DNA from: a methanogenic archaeon ISO4-H5
GTDB taxonomy: Archaea > Thermoplasmatota > Thermoplasmata > Methanomassiliicoccales > Methanomethylophilaceae
Direction of reading: 5' to 3'
NCBI GenBank assembly: GCA_001560915.1
Contig: CP014214.1
Location: 1,364,001-1,428,000 of the forward strand
Length of the DNA: 64,000 nt
The notes beneath the pieces are model-generated. The model ran no database searches, was not told the DNA's origin, and worked only from the letters and a program-made list of their open reading frames with translations. A program made the translations under genes and the position numbers. Positions within the stretch are counted from its first letter, which is position 1, and each line of letters starts with the position of its first letter. Below are positions 7,654 to 16,910 of the stretch, one piece after another.

Positions 7654-8145
7654 TCACTTACGTTCGATAGGCTTCAGGGTCACACCGGTCTGTCCCTGGT
7701 AATGTCCGCTCCTCTTGGCATAACTCTTCTCGGAGTCGGAGGTCATGGTCTGGAACACCAGCTGACAGTACCTCTCCCCGATAGGGATTTCCAGCTCGCT
7801 GTCGGAGCTGTTGTAGGAACCGAGTGTCAGAGTACCTTCGAAACCGGCATCCACTATACCGAAAGCGGCGATGGTGCCCTTCCTGATCCAGGAGGTCCTG
7901 AGCCACAGATTGCCGCAGACATCGTCGCCCATCCTGACCCTCTCGATGGTGGATACGAAAAACATGGTCTTCGGGGGAATCTTCACGACCTTCTCATCAG
8001 CACCGTGAACTACACCGTTCACCGAGATCTCTGCCACCCTGAGGTCGTAACCGTTGGGGGTGAGGCTCTTCTCATTGTAATCCGTGATGCCGATGCGTCC
8101 GCTCTCCATCCCCGCGAGGATGTCTCTGTCCGACAGTACTGCCAT
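7654..8145 (-). CDS. dcd: dCTP deaminase / dUTPase family protein
   Basis: A 163-residue trimeric nucleotide-pyrophosphatase-fold enzyme that supplies dUMP precursor or clears dUTP. The family signature is complete: N-terminal LTPNGYDLRV, WLRTSWIRKGT, and AFGIVDAGFEGTLTLG with the C-terminal GHYQGQTGV nucleotide-binding tail. Length fits archaeal Dcd; whether it is the bifunctional DCD-DUT form cannot be decided by eye. It lies 33 bases downstream of the end of... the neighbouring nitrogenase-like gene start is at 9456, and both point leftward, so it may be the last gene of that transcription unit. Confidence 0.88.
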   Translation of the reverse strand: MAVLSDRDILAGMESGRIGITDYNEKSLTPNGYDLRVAEISVNGVVHGADEKVVKIPPKTMFFVSTIERVRMGDDVCGNLWLRTSWIRKGTIAAFGIVDAGFEGTLTLGSYNSSDSELEIPIGERYCQLVFQTMTSDSEKSYAKRSGHYQGQTGVTLKPIERK

Positions 8146-8178
8146 GAGCTGTGTAACTCCCTAATCTTCTATAAGGGT

Positions 8179-9456
8179 TCAGATGAACCTCTGCCTCGAG
8201 GCGATGATGTTCAGCACCGAATCGAGCAGACGCAGGGTCCCTCCGAGACCTATCGGCGGTTCCGGACGCACATTGACGTATTTCGTCCCGGGCGCTTCAA
8301 TCTCGGCATATCCCTTCACCAATCCGCGGGAAAGACAGGAGATCCCGAGGGTTCCGCTGGTGAGGATGATCTCCGCGTCGGTGTGAAGAGCATCTTTCGA
8401 AAAGGGGATGCCGTGCGAGGAGACGAACTCCTCCGTCCGTTTCTCCCACTCCTCCGCGCCGGAACACGTGACCGCCACGGGCACCATACCCAGATATCCG
8501 TAGAGGAACTCCACGGCAGCATATGCCAGTGAACCGTCGCACAGCACCGAGAAGGTATGTCCCTTGGGCAGCAGATGGAATGATTCCATCAGGGCTACCG
8601 AACGGGCGGCGGTCCTGCGGCCCTCCTTTATCTTCGCAAGGGCAGGAGACGGGTCGCAGCCCAATGCCGAACAAACGGACTTCACCCACTTCTCCAGGTT
8701 GGCGAAACCGAGGGGAACCCCCTCGTTCACGAAAGGAATGCCGTATTCGTCGCGGTAGAATGCCGCCACCCTGTCCCCGTACTCGGGGTAGATGAGAACG
8801 TTCAGTTCCGCACCCGCAGAGTTCCTGATATCATCGGCGGACCATCCGGCGCCCACCGTGCATCTGACCTCGATACCGCATAGACCCAGCAGTCCTTTCA
8901 GGTCCTCGATCGTGTCCTCCCAGTTGAGGTGCAGGATGCTTATCCCGAGCAGGTTCACACCCTTCTTCCCATCGGTCTTCTCCGGCCTCACGGTCCCGAG
9001 GATCTCCAGGATCCCGTCCTGGAATCCGTCGGAGCAGGTCCCGGAGTACTCAGCATGGTCGACCCTCACGGTAGGTATGTCCCCCGACACGGCCTGCAGG
9101 TTCTCCCCGATGAGCGAAGCTCCCGGTGAATTGATGACCGAGATCACCGAAGGATGAAGGGATTCCGCCTTGGAATACAGGTCCTTCAGCCTCTCGGTGG
9201 CACCGGTGACGAACCTCCCCATATCGAGATAGGTGCAGGGCAGGCGGGGCTGGCTGAAAAAGTACCTGCTGGCATATTGGAATATGTTCCTGGCCCGGGG
9301 CGTCCCGTCCCTCTCCGGGAATACGGATTCCGAGACCGAGGCGGGATAGTACTTGCAGCCCGTGGGCCCGTGTATAATCGTGAATCCGTCGGATACCCCT
9401 TCCAGGGCCATCAGCATACCCAGGAAGCTGTCCGGACGTTCGTACTCAAGCGACAT
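8179..9456 (-). CDS. Nitrogenase component 1-like (NifK/NifE-type) subunit
   Basis: A 425-residue protein of the nitrogenase/oxidoreductase component 1 family. Recognisable are the N-terminal glycine-cysteine motif (IIHGPTGCKYYP), the VISVINSPGASLIGENL strand where NifD/K proteins carry the next cluster ligand (here no cysteine), and the family's three-domain Rossmann layout, with late VEFLYGYLGMVPVAV and ILTSGTLGISC. Only one of the usual P-cluster cysteines is present, as in NifK-like partners that share a simpler cluster. It starts 11 bases inside the end of the NifH-NifD fusion gene, so the two are translationally coupled and probably form one complex. True nitrogenase is unlikely because no NifB/E/N genes are near; a tetrapyrrole or other small-molecule reductase like CfbD/BchNB is an inference. 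Confidence 0.75.
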   Translation of the reverse strand: MSLEYERPDSFLGMLMALEGVSDGFTIIHGPTGCKYYPASVSESVFPERDGTPRARNIFQYASRYFFSQPRLPCTYLDMGRFVTGATERLKDLYSKAESLHPSVISVINSPGASLIGENLQAVSGDIPTVRVDHAEYSGTCSDGFQDGILEILGTVRPEKTDGKKGVNLLGISILHLNWEDTIEDLKGLLGLCGIEVRCTVGAGWSADDIRNSAGAELNVLIYPEYGDRVAAFYRDEYGIPFVNEGVPLGFANLEKWVKSVCSALGCDPSPALAKIKEGRRTAARSVALMESFHLLPKGHTFSVLCDGSLAYAAVEFLYGYLGMVPVAVTCSGAEEWEKRTEEFVSSHGIPFSKDALHTDAEIILTSGTLGISCLSRGLVKGYAEIEAPGTKYVNVRPEPPIGLGGTLRLLDSVLNIIASRQRFI

Positions 9457-11608
9457 CTTCTCTCCAACCCTCCTTCTTAGGGGCCAGGGTGCCCCTGATC
9501 CAATCCTCCGCCAGGGCCCTTCCCGCGAAAGGATCCGTCACCGTGACGTACGGGAGACGGCACTGGTAGATCTCCGGCGATACCGCCACCGAAGCGGGTA
9601 TCAGCAGTATATCCGGCTTGAGGGAATCTATCTCCCTCAATACATCTGGCACATCCTTCTCGGCAATGACCGTGAAGGCCTTATCAAGATAATCGGAGGT
9701 AAGGTTGGAACTGTAATCGGAACGCTTCAGCAGGTATGCACGCTGCATGTCCATCCCCACCAATTCCACCGCTTCCCGTATCCAGGAAACATCGTTGCCG
9801 ATGGTCAGGATGCAGCATTTCTTACCGGCCAACAGCCTGCGCGGACCTTCCATGAGGCTGCGGTACTGCTTCTCAATCGATGCCAGCAGTACCTCGGCCT
9901 CTTTCTGCTTACCAAAATACTCTGCCACGCAGCCTATCCATCCCGCGACACCGACCAGACCTCCGCGCACCGGCTGTTCCAACGAGGGTATGCCGAACTC
10001 ATCCTCCAGGTACATGCACATCTTCTCGGTGAAGAGATCGGGATTGAGCTTCAGGTTGGCAGCGGCCTCGGGGATCCTGCCGAGCTCCTCCACGGTGCTG
10101 AACCCGGGGAGGATGCAGTTGACTTCCACACCCAGTTGGCCGAGATAATCCCTGACCTGCTACAGTTCGGAACAGGCGCTGCTGGCCATGGTCTTCACGC
10201 CGACCAGGTTGACCGTCATCGGCCTCGTATCGCCTTTGGAAGCGAAACGCTCTATGAGGCCTATGCCTGCATCCAGGGTGCCCTGCATGAAATCCCCGGT
10301 GGCGTTGCCGTCCTCCTCCAGGACCGCTATCTTCACGCCGGGATGCTCCTTCTCGACGGCGGCAGCCACTCCTCTGGGATCATCCCCGATTATCCCCGGG
10401 GGACAGGCGGTGATCACGGCGAAATCCCTCTTCCCGAGGGAGATCTGCTCCTCCAGCTTTCTGCGGAGGAGGTCGTTGCCGCCGAAGACCATGGTTCCCT
10501 CGCCCATATCCGTGCATATGACATCGGGATCCCCGAAGGTCTCCGACGTACTGTATCCCCTTGTGTACGCACCCTTCACGCTCTTGGAATCCAGCTGTAC
10601 GGTGAGCTGTGCACAGCTCCTCGGAGAATGAAGTATTGTGGTAAGCCCCTTCACCGAGGTACATACAGAAGATGCCCCGGAGAAGGCACAGCCGTGGATG
10701 GGTTCGTCGTAAGCAGTATTCTTAGAAGTGTAGGGACGGAATTCGGTACCGGTGACGTTCAGTTCCCGGTGCACCGGTTTCTCCTTCTTGGCGGTCTCCC
10801 TGCCCAGGATCAGCTTCTCCAGTTCGTTCTCCGAAAGGAACCGGGCATGGTACCTCTTCCCCTCGATGACGGCATGTGCCAGATCCCTGAACGTCCCGGC
10901 GATTTCGGAGTCCGGGAAGGCCCCTATGACAGTGACCCCGCGCTGTTCCGCATCCATGAATACGGAAGAACGGGGGATCCTCGCTACGATGGGTATGCCC
11001 ACCGCTTCCGAGAACCTCTCCACGCGGGCCTCCTCCTCCGGGTCGCCGCGGCTGTTGAATATGATTCCCCCGATCCTGTCGGGATTGTAATTGGCCGTTC
11101 CCCTCAGGATGTTGTTGGCCGCATAGATGGCCATGAACTCGCCGGAGGTGACGATGTACACGGTATCCGCATAATCGTTGCGGAGCGGGACGGCGAAACC
11201 TCCGCACACCACATCGCCCAGTACGTCGTAGAGGGTGATGTCCGAATCCACCTGGCCCGAACCGAGCCTCTCGAGCAGGTCGAAGGCGGTGATGATACCT
11301 CTGCCTGCGCATCCGACCCCGGGTTCGGGGCCTCCGGCTTCCACGCAGAGGCAACCTTTGTAACCCCGTGAGACCACGTCCTCCAGCTTCCTGTCCTCGG
11401 GTTTCACTTCCTTGAGATAGTCGAGAACGGTGTTCTGTACGGCGCCTCCGATGAGACCTCTGGTCGAATCGTGCTTGGGATCGCAGCCGATCTGCAGGAC
11501 CCTGATGCCCATGTCAGAAAGGGCAGCGGTGAGATTGGATGAAACTGTAGATTTACCGATTCCGCCTTTTCCGTAGATTGCGATTTTTCTCCTTGCGGAG
11601 CCACTCAT
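9446..11608 (-). CDS. NifH-NifD fusion with in-frame TAG (apparent pyrrolysine 483)
   Basis: Read through one TAG at 10160-10162, this is a 720-residue protein. Residues 1-270 are a complete NifH-type reductase: Walker loop GKGGIGKST (13-21), cluster cysteines C100 (GVGCAGRG) and C135 (DVVCGGF), and the switch region GCDPKHDST. Residues 300-720 are a NifD-type domain with three cysteines at P-cluster-like positions: C307 (IHGCAFSGA), C332 (SPRSCAQL) and C402 (ITACPPGIIGDD). The TAG falls after SSACSEL; the frame continues at once with QVRDYLGQLGVEVN, a normal NifD helix-strand, so the domain is intact only if TAG is read. Pyl genes lie in this window and no gene here ends in TAG, so pyrrolysine insertion is the simplest reading; a nonsense mutation is the alternative. 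ATG 11608 begins the NifH fold. Confidence 0.72.
10160..10162 (-). other. Internal TAG codon, apparent pyrrolysine, in the NifH-NifD fusion
   Basis: Codon 483 of the fusion. The flanking codons translate as ACSEL before and QVRDY after, in one frame, with no other stop until 9446. A split gene would have to restart at a GTG (10129) inside the NifD fold. Confidence 0.65.
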
Positions 11609-11788
11609 ATTGGATGATAGCGCTAACTCGATTAATAACAATATCTCATTTTCTGGCTGTTAACTGAAAACCATCTTGAGTAGATAGATTTAGTAAATTA
11701 TAACATATCATAACACTTGTTAATATTATTGGAGTAAATAACCAATAAATAGTTTGGATGTGAATTCCAACAGCGTAGGAGATTACAT
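11609..11788. promoter_or_regulatory. Divergent promoter region
   Basis: 180 AT-rich bases between the leftward nitrogenase-like genes and the rightward surface-protein gene. For the latter a TATA-like stretch (aataaatag, about 11743-11751) and an AGGAG ribosome-binding site (11777-11781) seven bases before the ATG are visible. The repeated taacatatcataacac segment may hold the leftward elements. Confidence 0.4.
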
Positions 11789-14700
11789 ATGTTCTCTACG
11801 AACGTGAAATTACTGACGATAGTTATCGCAGCCATTTCCGTACTTTCTGTAGCATCTTTGATTGCTCCGGAAAGTGATGCAGATTCTGATACCACCTATC
11901 AGTTCTATCTGATTAACACGGTTGATGGCGAAGATAGCACCCATAACGGCTGGTATACCGCCACGGGAACCAGCGTGATGGATGCTTTCTGTAAAGCACT
12001 GGATAATGCAAAAATCCCTTACCAAAACTTTTCATCCACCACTGAATCATATTTTTTCAAGAGTGGAGATTTGAACAACTGGACAACAGCATGGGACTCT
12101 GAGGCCACTGATTCACTTGGAGCTAACATCGCTGTTTGGAACTACAACGCAGAGAAGGGATGGTATCTCGGAGGAGCATTCGGTTCCAGTACAGATACCG
12201 TATATGCAATCTCTCATGAGAATTACTATAAGGCCACCGGACCTACCGCAGTCGCTGCAGGCGTCTTCGGTGACAAGGATGGCAACTGGTATGCTCCCGC
12301 AGGATGGAACACCGACAACTGCAAGTGGGGCTACGTGCAGGCCGCACCCCGCGACCTCAAGGCAGCACCCGCTGATATGGTATTCGGTGCAGACCCTGCC
12401 GCACTCAAGGAGTACACCTTCATCATCAACAACAGCATCGACGGAGAAGACAGCTCCTTCAACGGAACCTTCACCGCAAAGGGTGCCAACCCCGTGCAGG
12501 CCTTCAAGGCTCTGCTGACCGAGAAAGGTGTGGCAAGCACCTTCGACTACTATTCCGAGTCTGTGTATTTCAAGAGCAAGATGATTTCCGACTGGACCAC
12601 CGCTTGGGACGCCCAGGCAGAAGACGCACTCGGAGCAAACATCGCCATCTGGAACTACAACGCAGAGAAAGGCTGGTTCATGGGCAACTCCTTCGGAAAG
12701 GATCCCGAGACAGTCTATCTGATCTCTCATGAAATGTACTATAAAGCATCCGGACCCACCGCAGCCGCTGCAGGCGTCTTCGGTGACAAGGACGGCAACT
12801 GGTATGCTCCCGCAGGATGGAACACCGATAACTGCAAGTGGGGCTACGTGCAGGCCGCACCCCGCGACCTCAAGGCAGCACCCGCAGAGGTTGTATTCGG
12901 AGCCGATCCCGCAGCCGTGAAGGAATACACTCTCATCCTTGACAACAAGATCGAGGGAGAGGACATGACCCTCAACGGAACCTACACCGTAAAAGCCGAC
13001 AGCCCTGTAAACGCACTCTTCAAAGTCCTGACCGACAAGGGTGTAGCGCACAAGCTCAAATACGGTGCGGCATCCGTTTACTTCGGTGACAAGAGCATCT
13101 CCGACTGGTCGTTCGCATGGAACAGCAGCAACGACCTCGTCGGAGCTAACTACGCAGTTTGGAACTACAACGCAGAGAAGGGATGGTATCTCGGAAACAG
13201 CTTCGGAATGGATGCTGACACCACATACTATCTGTCTCACGAGAACTATTACTGCCCCGACGGAAAGACCGCCCGCAGCATGGGTGTCGACGCTTTCTGT
13301 GCTTGGGACAACCCCTCAGCACACGGACTGGTATACGACGGAAAGACCGGCGGATACCTGGACATCTTCGATGCAGCAGCAACCTGGTACCATGAGAGCT
13401 TCGGAATGGGTGACGCCGCCAAATACGGAATAACCTACGACGGAAAGACCGGCGACTACGACGATGTTAACGATGCTCTCACCGGCTGGATGGCATCCTT
13501 CGACAACGAATACAAAGCAGGCGCAGGAATCTGCCTCGACGGAACCCAGTACGGATACTTCCAGCTGTGCCCCCGCGACCTCAAGGCAGCACCCGCAGAC
13601 ATGGTCTACGGATCCGACCTCAGCACTATGAAGGAATACACCTTCATCATCAACAACAGTGTCGAGGGAGAGGACAGCTCCTTCAACGGTCTCTACACCG
13701 TTACTGCCGCCAACCCCGTTCAGGCATTCATAACCATTCTGGACAAATGCGGAGTCGCCAACAAGCTCGACTGGAATGCGGCATCCGTATATCCCGGATC
13801 CGGCGACATCGCCAACTGGACCACCGCTTGGGACAAGGAAGCAGCGGATGTCGTAGGAGCCAACTTCGCTATCTGGAACTACAACAGTGAAAAAGGCTGG
13901 TTCACGGGCAATTCCCTCGGAAAAGACCCCGAGACCACATACCTGATCTCCCATGAGATATACTACAAGGCCACCGGACCTACCGCAGTCGCTGCAGGCG
14001 TCTTCGGTGACAAGGATGGCAACTGGTATGCTCCCGCAGGATGGAACACCGACAACTGCAAGTGGGGCTACGTGCAGGCCGCACCCCGCGACCTCAAGGC
14101 AGCACCCGCTGATATGGTATTCGGTGCAGACCCTGCCGCACTCAAGGAGTACACCTTCATCATCAACAACAGCATCGACGGAGAAGACAGCTCCTTCAAC
14201 GGAACCTTCACCGCAAAGGGTGCCAACCCCGTGCAGGCCTTCAAGGCTCTGCTGACCGAGAAAGGTGTGGCAAGCACCTTCGACTACTATTCCGAGTCTG
14301 TGTATTTCAAGAGCAAGATGATTTCCGACTGGACCACCGCTTGGGACGCCCAGGCAGAAGACGCACTCGGAGCAAACATCGCCATCTGGAACTACAACGC
14401 AGAGAAAGGCTGGTTCATGGGCAACTCCTTCGGAAAGGATCCCGAGACAGTCTATCTGATCTCTCATGAAATGTACTATAAAGCATCCGGACCCACCGCA
14501 GCCGCTGCAGGCGTCTTCGGTGACAAGGACGGCAACTGGTATGCTCCCGCAGGATGGAACACCGATAACTGCAAGTGGGGCTACGTGCAGGCCGCACCCC
14601 GCGACCTCAAGGCAGCACCCGCAGAGGTTGTATTCGGAGCCGATCCCGCAGCTATACAGGAATATACCTTGATTCTGCTGAACCTGGTCGAAGGACAGGA

Positions 14701-15853
14701 CAACTCCATCAACACCACCTACACAGGAGTTGGAACCAACCCCGTCCAGGCACTAGTATATGCTTTGGACAGGGCAGGCGTAGCTAACACCCTCGACTAC
14801 GGCGCAGAGTCTATCTACTTCGGTAACGGAATGATTTCCGACTGGACCACCGCCTGGGAATCCGCTTCCGCTGATGTAATCGGTGCTAACTACTCAATCT
14901 GGAACTACAACGCAGAGAAGGGATGGTTCACTGGTAACTCCTTCGGAAAGGACCCCGAAACTGTCTACCTTATCGTCCACGAGAACTACTACCAGCCCAA
15001 AGGCCAGTCCTCTGTCGCCATGGGTGTCGTTGACAATGGTGATGGAACCTACACTGCTCCTGCAGGTGTTGAGGCAAATGCCTGGTACGCACATCTCGCC
15101 CCCGTCGACCTCAAGGCAGCACCCGCCGATGTCGAAGTGAAGCCCTTCTACTTCATTACCTTCGACTCACTCGGAGGATCCGCAGTCCCGATGCAGGCAT
15201 ACTATGAGGGCGCTAACATCGTGGCACCGACTGACCCCACTAAGACTGATGTCTCCTTCAACGGATGGTCCCCTGCACTGCCCGCTACCATGGGCAACAA
15301 GAGTATCACTGTTACAGCGGTGTGGCTCGTGAAGCCTGTCGAGAAAGAGGACACTGTCGAAGTCGATCTCTCGGGAGACGATGACAATTTCATCATGCCT
15401 GAGACCACAAAGACTGTAACCGTTGAGATGGCCAACAACTCTAGTGTTGTTATCAAGGATACCTCTGAACTCGCCGGAAAGGTCGTTACGGCATCCATTA
15501 CCTCTGTCGAGAACCCCTCCACCGTGAAGGGTACCGCATACGAGTTCGAGTTCAAGGCTGACGGCTCCACATACAATGGAAAGATTCAGGTAACTGTACC
15601 TTACACAAAGAATGGTGAGGGGAGCCCTGTAGTCTACTTCGTTAACGGATCCGAGAACGTGAAGATGAAGATCATCTCCTCGACCGACAACTCTGTCACC
15701 TTCGAAACCGATCACAACTCCACCTACGTTGTCACTACCGAGGACCTCGGCGGAGAGATCGGAATGGTCAACATGATTGCTGCCTTCGCAATCGCAATAG
15801 GCATCATCGTTGCTGCCCTGATGGCCATCCTCCAGAGGCCCAAGAAGGCTTGA
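11789..15853 (+). CDS. Large repeat-containing cell-surface protein
   Basis: 1354 residues. A signal peptide (LLTIVIAAISVLSVASLIA) starts the chain, and one C-terminal transmembrane helix (MIAAFAIAIGIIVAALMAIL) followed by QRPKKA anchors it with a tiny cytoplasmic tail. Six related ~170-residue modules begin near residues 36, 207, 377, 614, 786 and 956. Each starts Y-x-F/L-I-x-N-x-x-[DE]GED, has a W-TTAWD segment and an IWNYNAEKGWF segment, and ends in RDLKAAPA. Module 3 carries an extra ~65 residues with two YDGKTG units. Residues ~1120-1185 look like an InlB B-type repeat (ITFDSLGGSAVPMQ); ~1190-1320 form another beta domain. The modules loosely resemble DUF4430/transcobalamin-like domains found in the ABC proteins next door, so corrinoid or other ligand capture is possible; adhesion is the alternative. 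Confidence 0.7.
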   Translation: MFSTNVKLLTIVIAAISVLSVASLIAPESDADSDTTYQFYLINTVDGEDSTHNGWYTATGTSVMDAFCKALDNAKIPYQNFSSTTESYFFKSGDLNNWTTAWDSEATDSLGANIAVWNYNAEKGWYLGGAFGSSTDTVYAISHENYYKATGPTAVAAGVFGDKDGNWYAPAGWNTDNCKWGYVQAAPRDLKAAPADMVFGADPAALKEYTFIINNSIDGEDSSFNGTFTAKGANPVQAFKALLTEKGVASTFDYYSESVYFKSKMISDWTTAWDAQAEDALGANIAIWNYNAEKGWFMGNSFGKDPETVYLISHEMYYKASGPTAAAAGVFGDKDGNWYAPAGWNTDNCKWGYVQAAPRDLKAAPAEVVFGADPAAVKEYTLILDNKIEGEDMTLNGTYTVKADSPVNALFKVLTDKGVAHKLKYGAASVYFGDKSISDWSFAWNSSNDLVGANYAVWNYNAEKGWYLGNSFGMDADTTYYLSHENYYCPDGKTARSMGVDAFCAWDNPSAHGLVYDGKTGGYLDIFDAAATWYHESFGMGDAAKYGITYDGKTGDYDDVNDALTGWMASFDNEYKAGAGICLDGTQYGYFQLCPRDLKAAPADMVYGSDLSTMKEYTFIINNSVEGEDSSFNGLYTVTAANPVQAFITILDKCGVANKLDWNAASVYPGSGDIANWTTAWDKEAADVVGANFAIWNYNSEKGWFTGNSLGKDPETTYLISHEIYYKATGPTAVAAGVFGDKDGNWYAPAGWNTDNCKWGYVQAAPRDLKAAPADMVFGADPAALKEYTFIINNSIDGEDSSFNGTFTAKGANPVQAFKALLTEKGVASTFDYYSESVYFKSKMISDWTTAWDAQAEDALGANIAIWNYNAEKGWFMGNSFGKDPETVYLISHEMYYKASGPTAAAAGVFGDKDGNWYAPAGWNTDNCKWGYVQAAPRDLKAAPAEVVFGADPAAIQEYTLILLNLVEGQDNSINTTYTGVGTNPVQALVYALDRAGVANTLDYGAESIYFGNGMISDWTTAWESASADVIGANYSIWNYNAEKGWFTGNSFGKDPETVYLIVHENYYQPKGQSSVAMGVVDNGDGTYTAPAGVEANAWYAHLAPVDLKAAPADVEVKPFYFITFDSLGGSAVPMQAYYEGANIVAPTDPTKTDVSFNGWSPALPATMGNKSITVTAVWLVKPVEKEDTVEVDLSGDDDNFIMPETTKTVTVEMANNSSVVIKDTSELAGKVVTASITSVENPSTVKGTAYEFEFKADGSTYNGKIQVTVPYTKNGEGSPVVYFVNGSENVKMKIISSTDNSVTFETDHNSTYVVTTEDLGGEIGMVNMIAAFAIAIGIIVAALMAILQRPKKA
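12230..12915 (+). repeat. Copy 1 of a 686-base direct repeat
   Basis: Identical, as far as I can read, to 13967-14652. The spacing of 1737 bases is a multiple of three, so the repeat preserves the reading frame. It covers the end of module 1 and all of module 2 of the surface protein. Confidence 0.85.
13967..14652 (+). repeat. Copy 2 of the 686-base direct repeat
   Basis: Identity starts after tactac/tactat (13966 differs from 12229) and ends where gcagct replaces gcagcc (14653 versus 12916). It covers the end of module 4 and all of module 5 of the surface protein. Confidence 0.85.
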
Positions 15854-15862
15854 AACCATTCA

Positions 15863-15879
15863 AGGGGGTTATACCCCCT
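15863..15879 (+). terminator. Terminator of the surface-protein gene
   Basis: AGGGGGT-TAT-ACCCCCT ten bases after the stop codon, in the same attcaa-context as other gene ends here. The remaining bases to 16035 show no gene. Confidence 0.6.
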
Positions 15880-16035
15880 AAACCTCTTCCAAACGACTTC
15901 ATTCGAACGCTTTTGCACATTAGATTTTGATTGCCAAATTGTGGGGGCCACACTCAATGTGGCAGCCTCGGAATTACGGAGTTTTGTAATGAAAAAGAAT
16001 GATCAAGACTTCCGCTCGGAAATAAGATAAAAACA

Positions 16036-16051
16036 GGAGGGTCTCCCCTCC
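16036..16051 (-). terminator. Terminator of the ABC transporter operon
   Basis: On the minus strand GGAGGG-GAGA-CCCTCC is followed by tgtttttatctt, a good hairpin plus T-tract just after the ATPase stop codon. Confidence 0.65.
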
Positions 16052-16064
16052 GGAAATAGTTTGA

Positions 16065-16910
16065 TCACTCGAACCATTCATCCTTACCCATATACTTCTT
16101 AGGCAGGATATACAGCTCGCCATCGCGATCCAGTCCAACGGTGGAACTTACTTCGTATACATCTTCGATAAGTTCCTCGGTGATTATCTTCTTAGGATCT
16201 CCGACTGCAACAAGTTCTCCCTTCTTCATGATGACACATAAGTCACAATACCGGGCCATAAGGGAGATGTCGTGTTCGGCCACCAGGACAGTCATATCCT
16301 TTTTGACCATCGCCCTCAGATACTCCATCACGTTTAGCTTATACTTCATATCAAGGTGTGAAGTAGGCTCATCGACGAGCATCAGTCTGGGCTCCTGAAC
16401 ATATGCCTTAGCGATAAGAACACGCTGGCGTTCTCCGCTCGAGAGCATGTTGAGCTGTTTATTCATCAAATGGTGCACACCGAATTTCTTCATTGTGTCC
16501 ATGACGATGGTTTCATCCTCATCGGTCTCCCACCACAGATTCTTGAGATAGGGGTATCTCCCTAGCATGACTGTCTCGTACACAGTAAGCCCGAAACTGT
16601 TACGGAGTTCAGCTGGGACATTCGCAACCTTTTTCGCAATCTCATTGACAGTCTTTCCTTTGACCGATTCACCATCGATGCGAATATCGCCTTCCTGGAA
16701 ATCGTGCATGCGGTTTATACATCTCATCAGTGTGGTCTTACCGCACCCGTTGTGTCCAATCAGACCGACCAGTTTTCCTGAAGGAATAGAAAATGACACA
16801 TCCTTGACGGCATGATATCCGTCCTCGTAATACTTGTTCAGATGACTGACCTCGAGCAGAGGAACGTCTCCTGTCCCCTGGAGGGAACTCGGCATAGTAA
16901 TCTCATCCAT
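16065..16910 (-). CDS. ABC transporter ATPase, iron/cobalamin uptake type
   Basis: A 281-residue ATP-binding protein of the FecE/BtuD family that powers import through the adjacent permease. It has Walker A LIGHNGCGKTT, Q-loop region, the ABC signature LSSGERQRV, Walker B RLMLVDEPTSHLD and the switch histidine in LVAEHDISL. The C-terminal ~40 residues (SSTVGLDRDGELYILPKKYM) are typical of the FecE-like subgroup. ATG 16910 overlaps the permease stop by eight bases, so the genes are translationally coupled. A further in-frame start at 16979 would lie deep in the permease gene. Substrate is inferred from the partners: a corrinoid more likely than an iron chelate. Confidence 0.9.
   Translation of the reverse strand: MDEITMPSSLQGTGDVPLLEVSHLNKYYEDGYHAVKDVSFSIPSGKLVGLIGHNGCGKTTLMRCINRMHDFQEGDIRIDGESVKGKTVNEIAKKVANVPAELRNSFGLTVYETVMLGRYPYLKNLWWETDEDETIVMDTMKKFGVHHLMNKQLNMLSSGERQRVLIAKAYVQEPRLMLVDEPTSHLDMKYKLNVMEYLRAMVKKDMTVLVAEHDISLMARYCDLCVIMKKGELVAVGDPKKIITEELIEDVYEVSSTVGLDRDGELYILPKKYMGKDEWFE

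Noticed and set aside
9353-11371. A 672-codon plus-strand frame opposite the NifH-NifD gene
   Set aside because: Shadow of the fusion gene; the residues are low-complexity mirror composition with no family.
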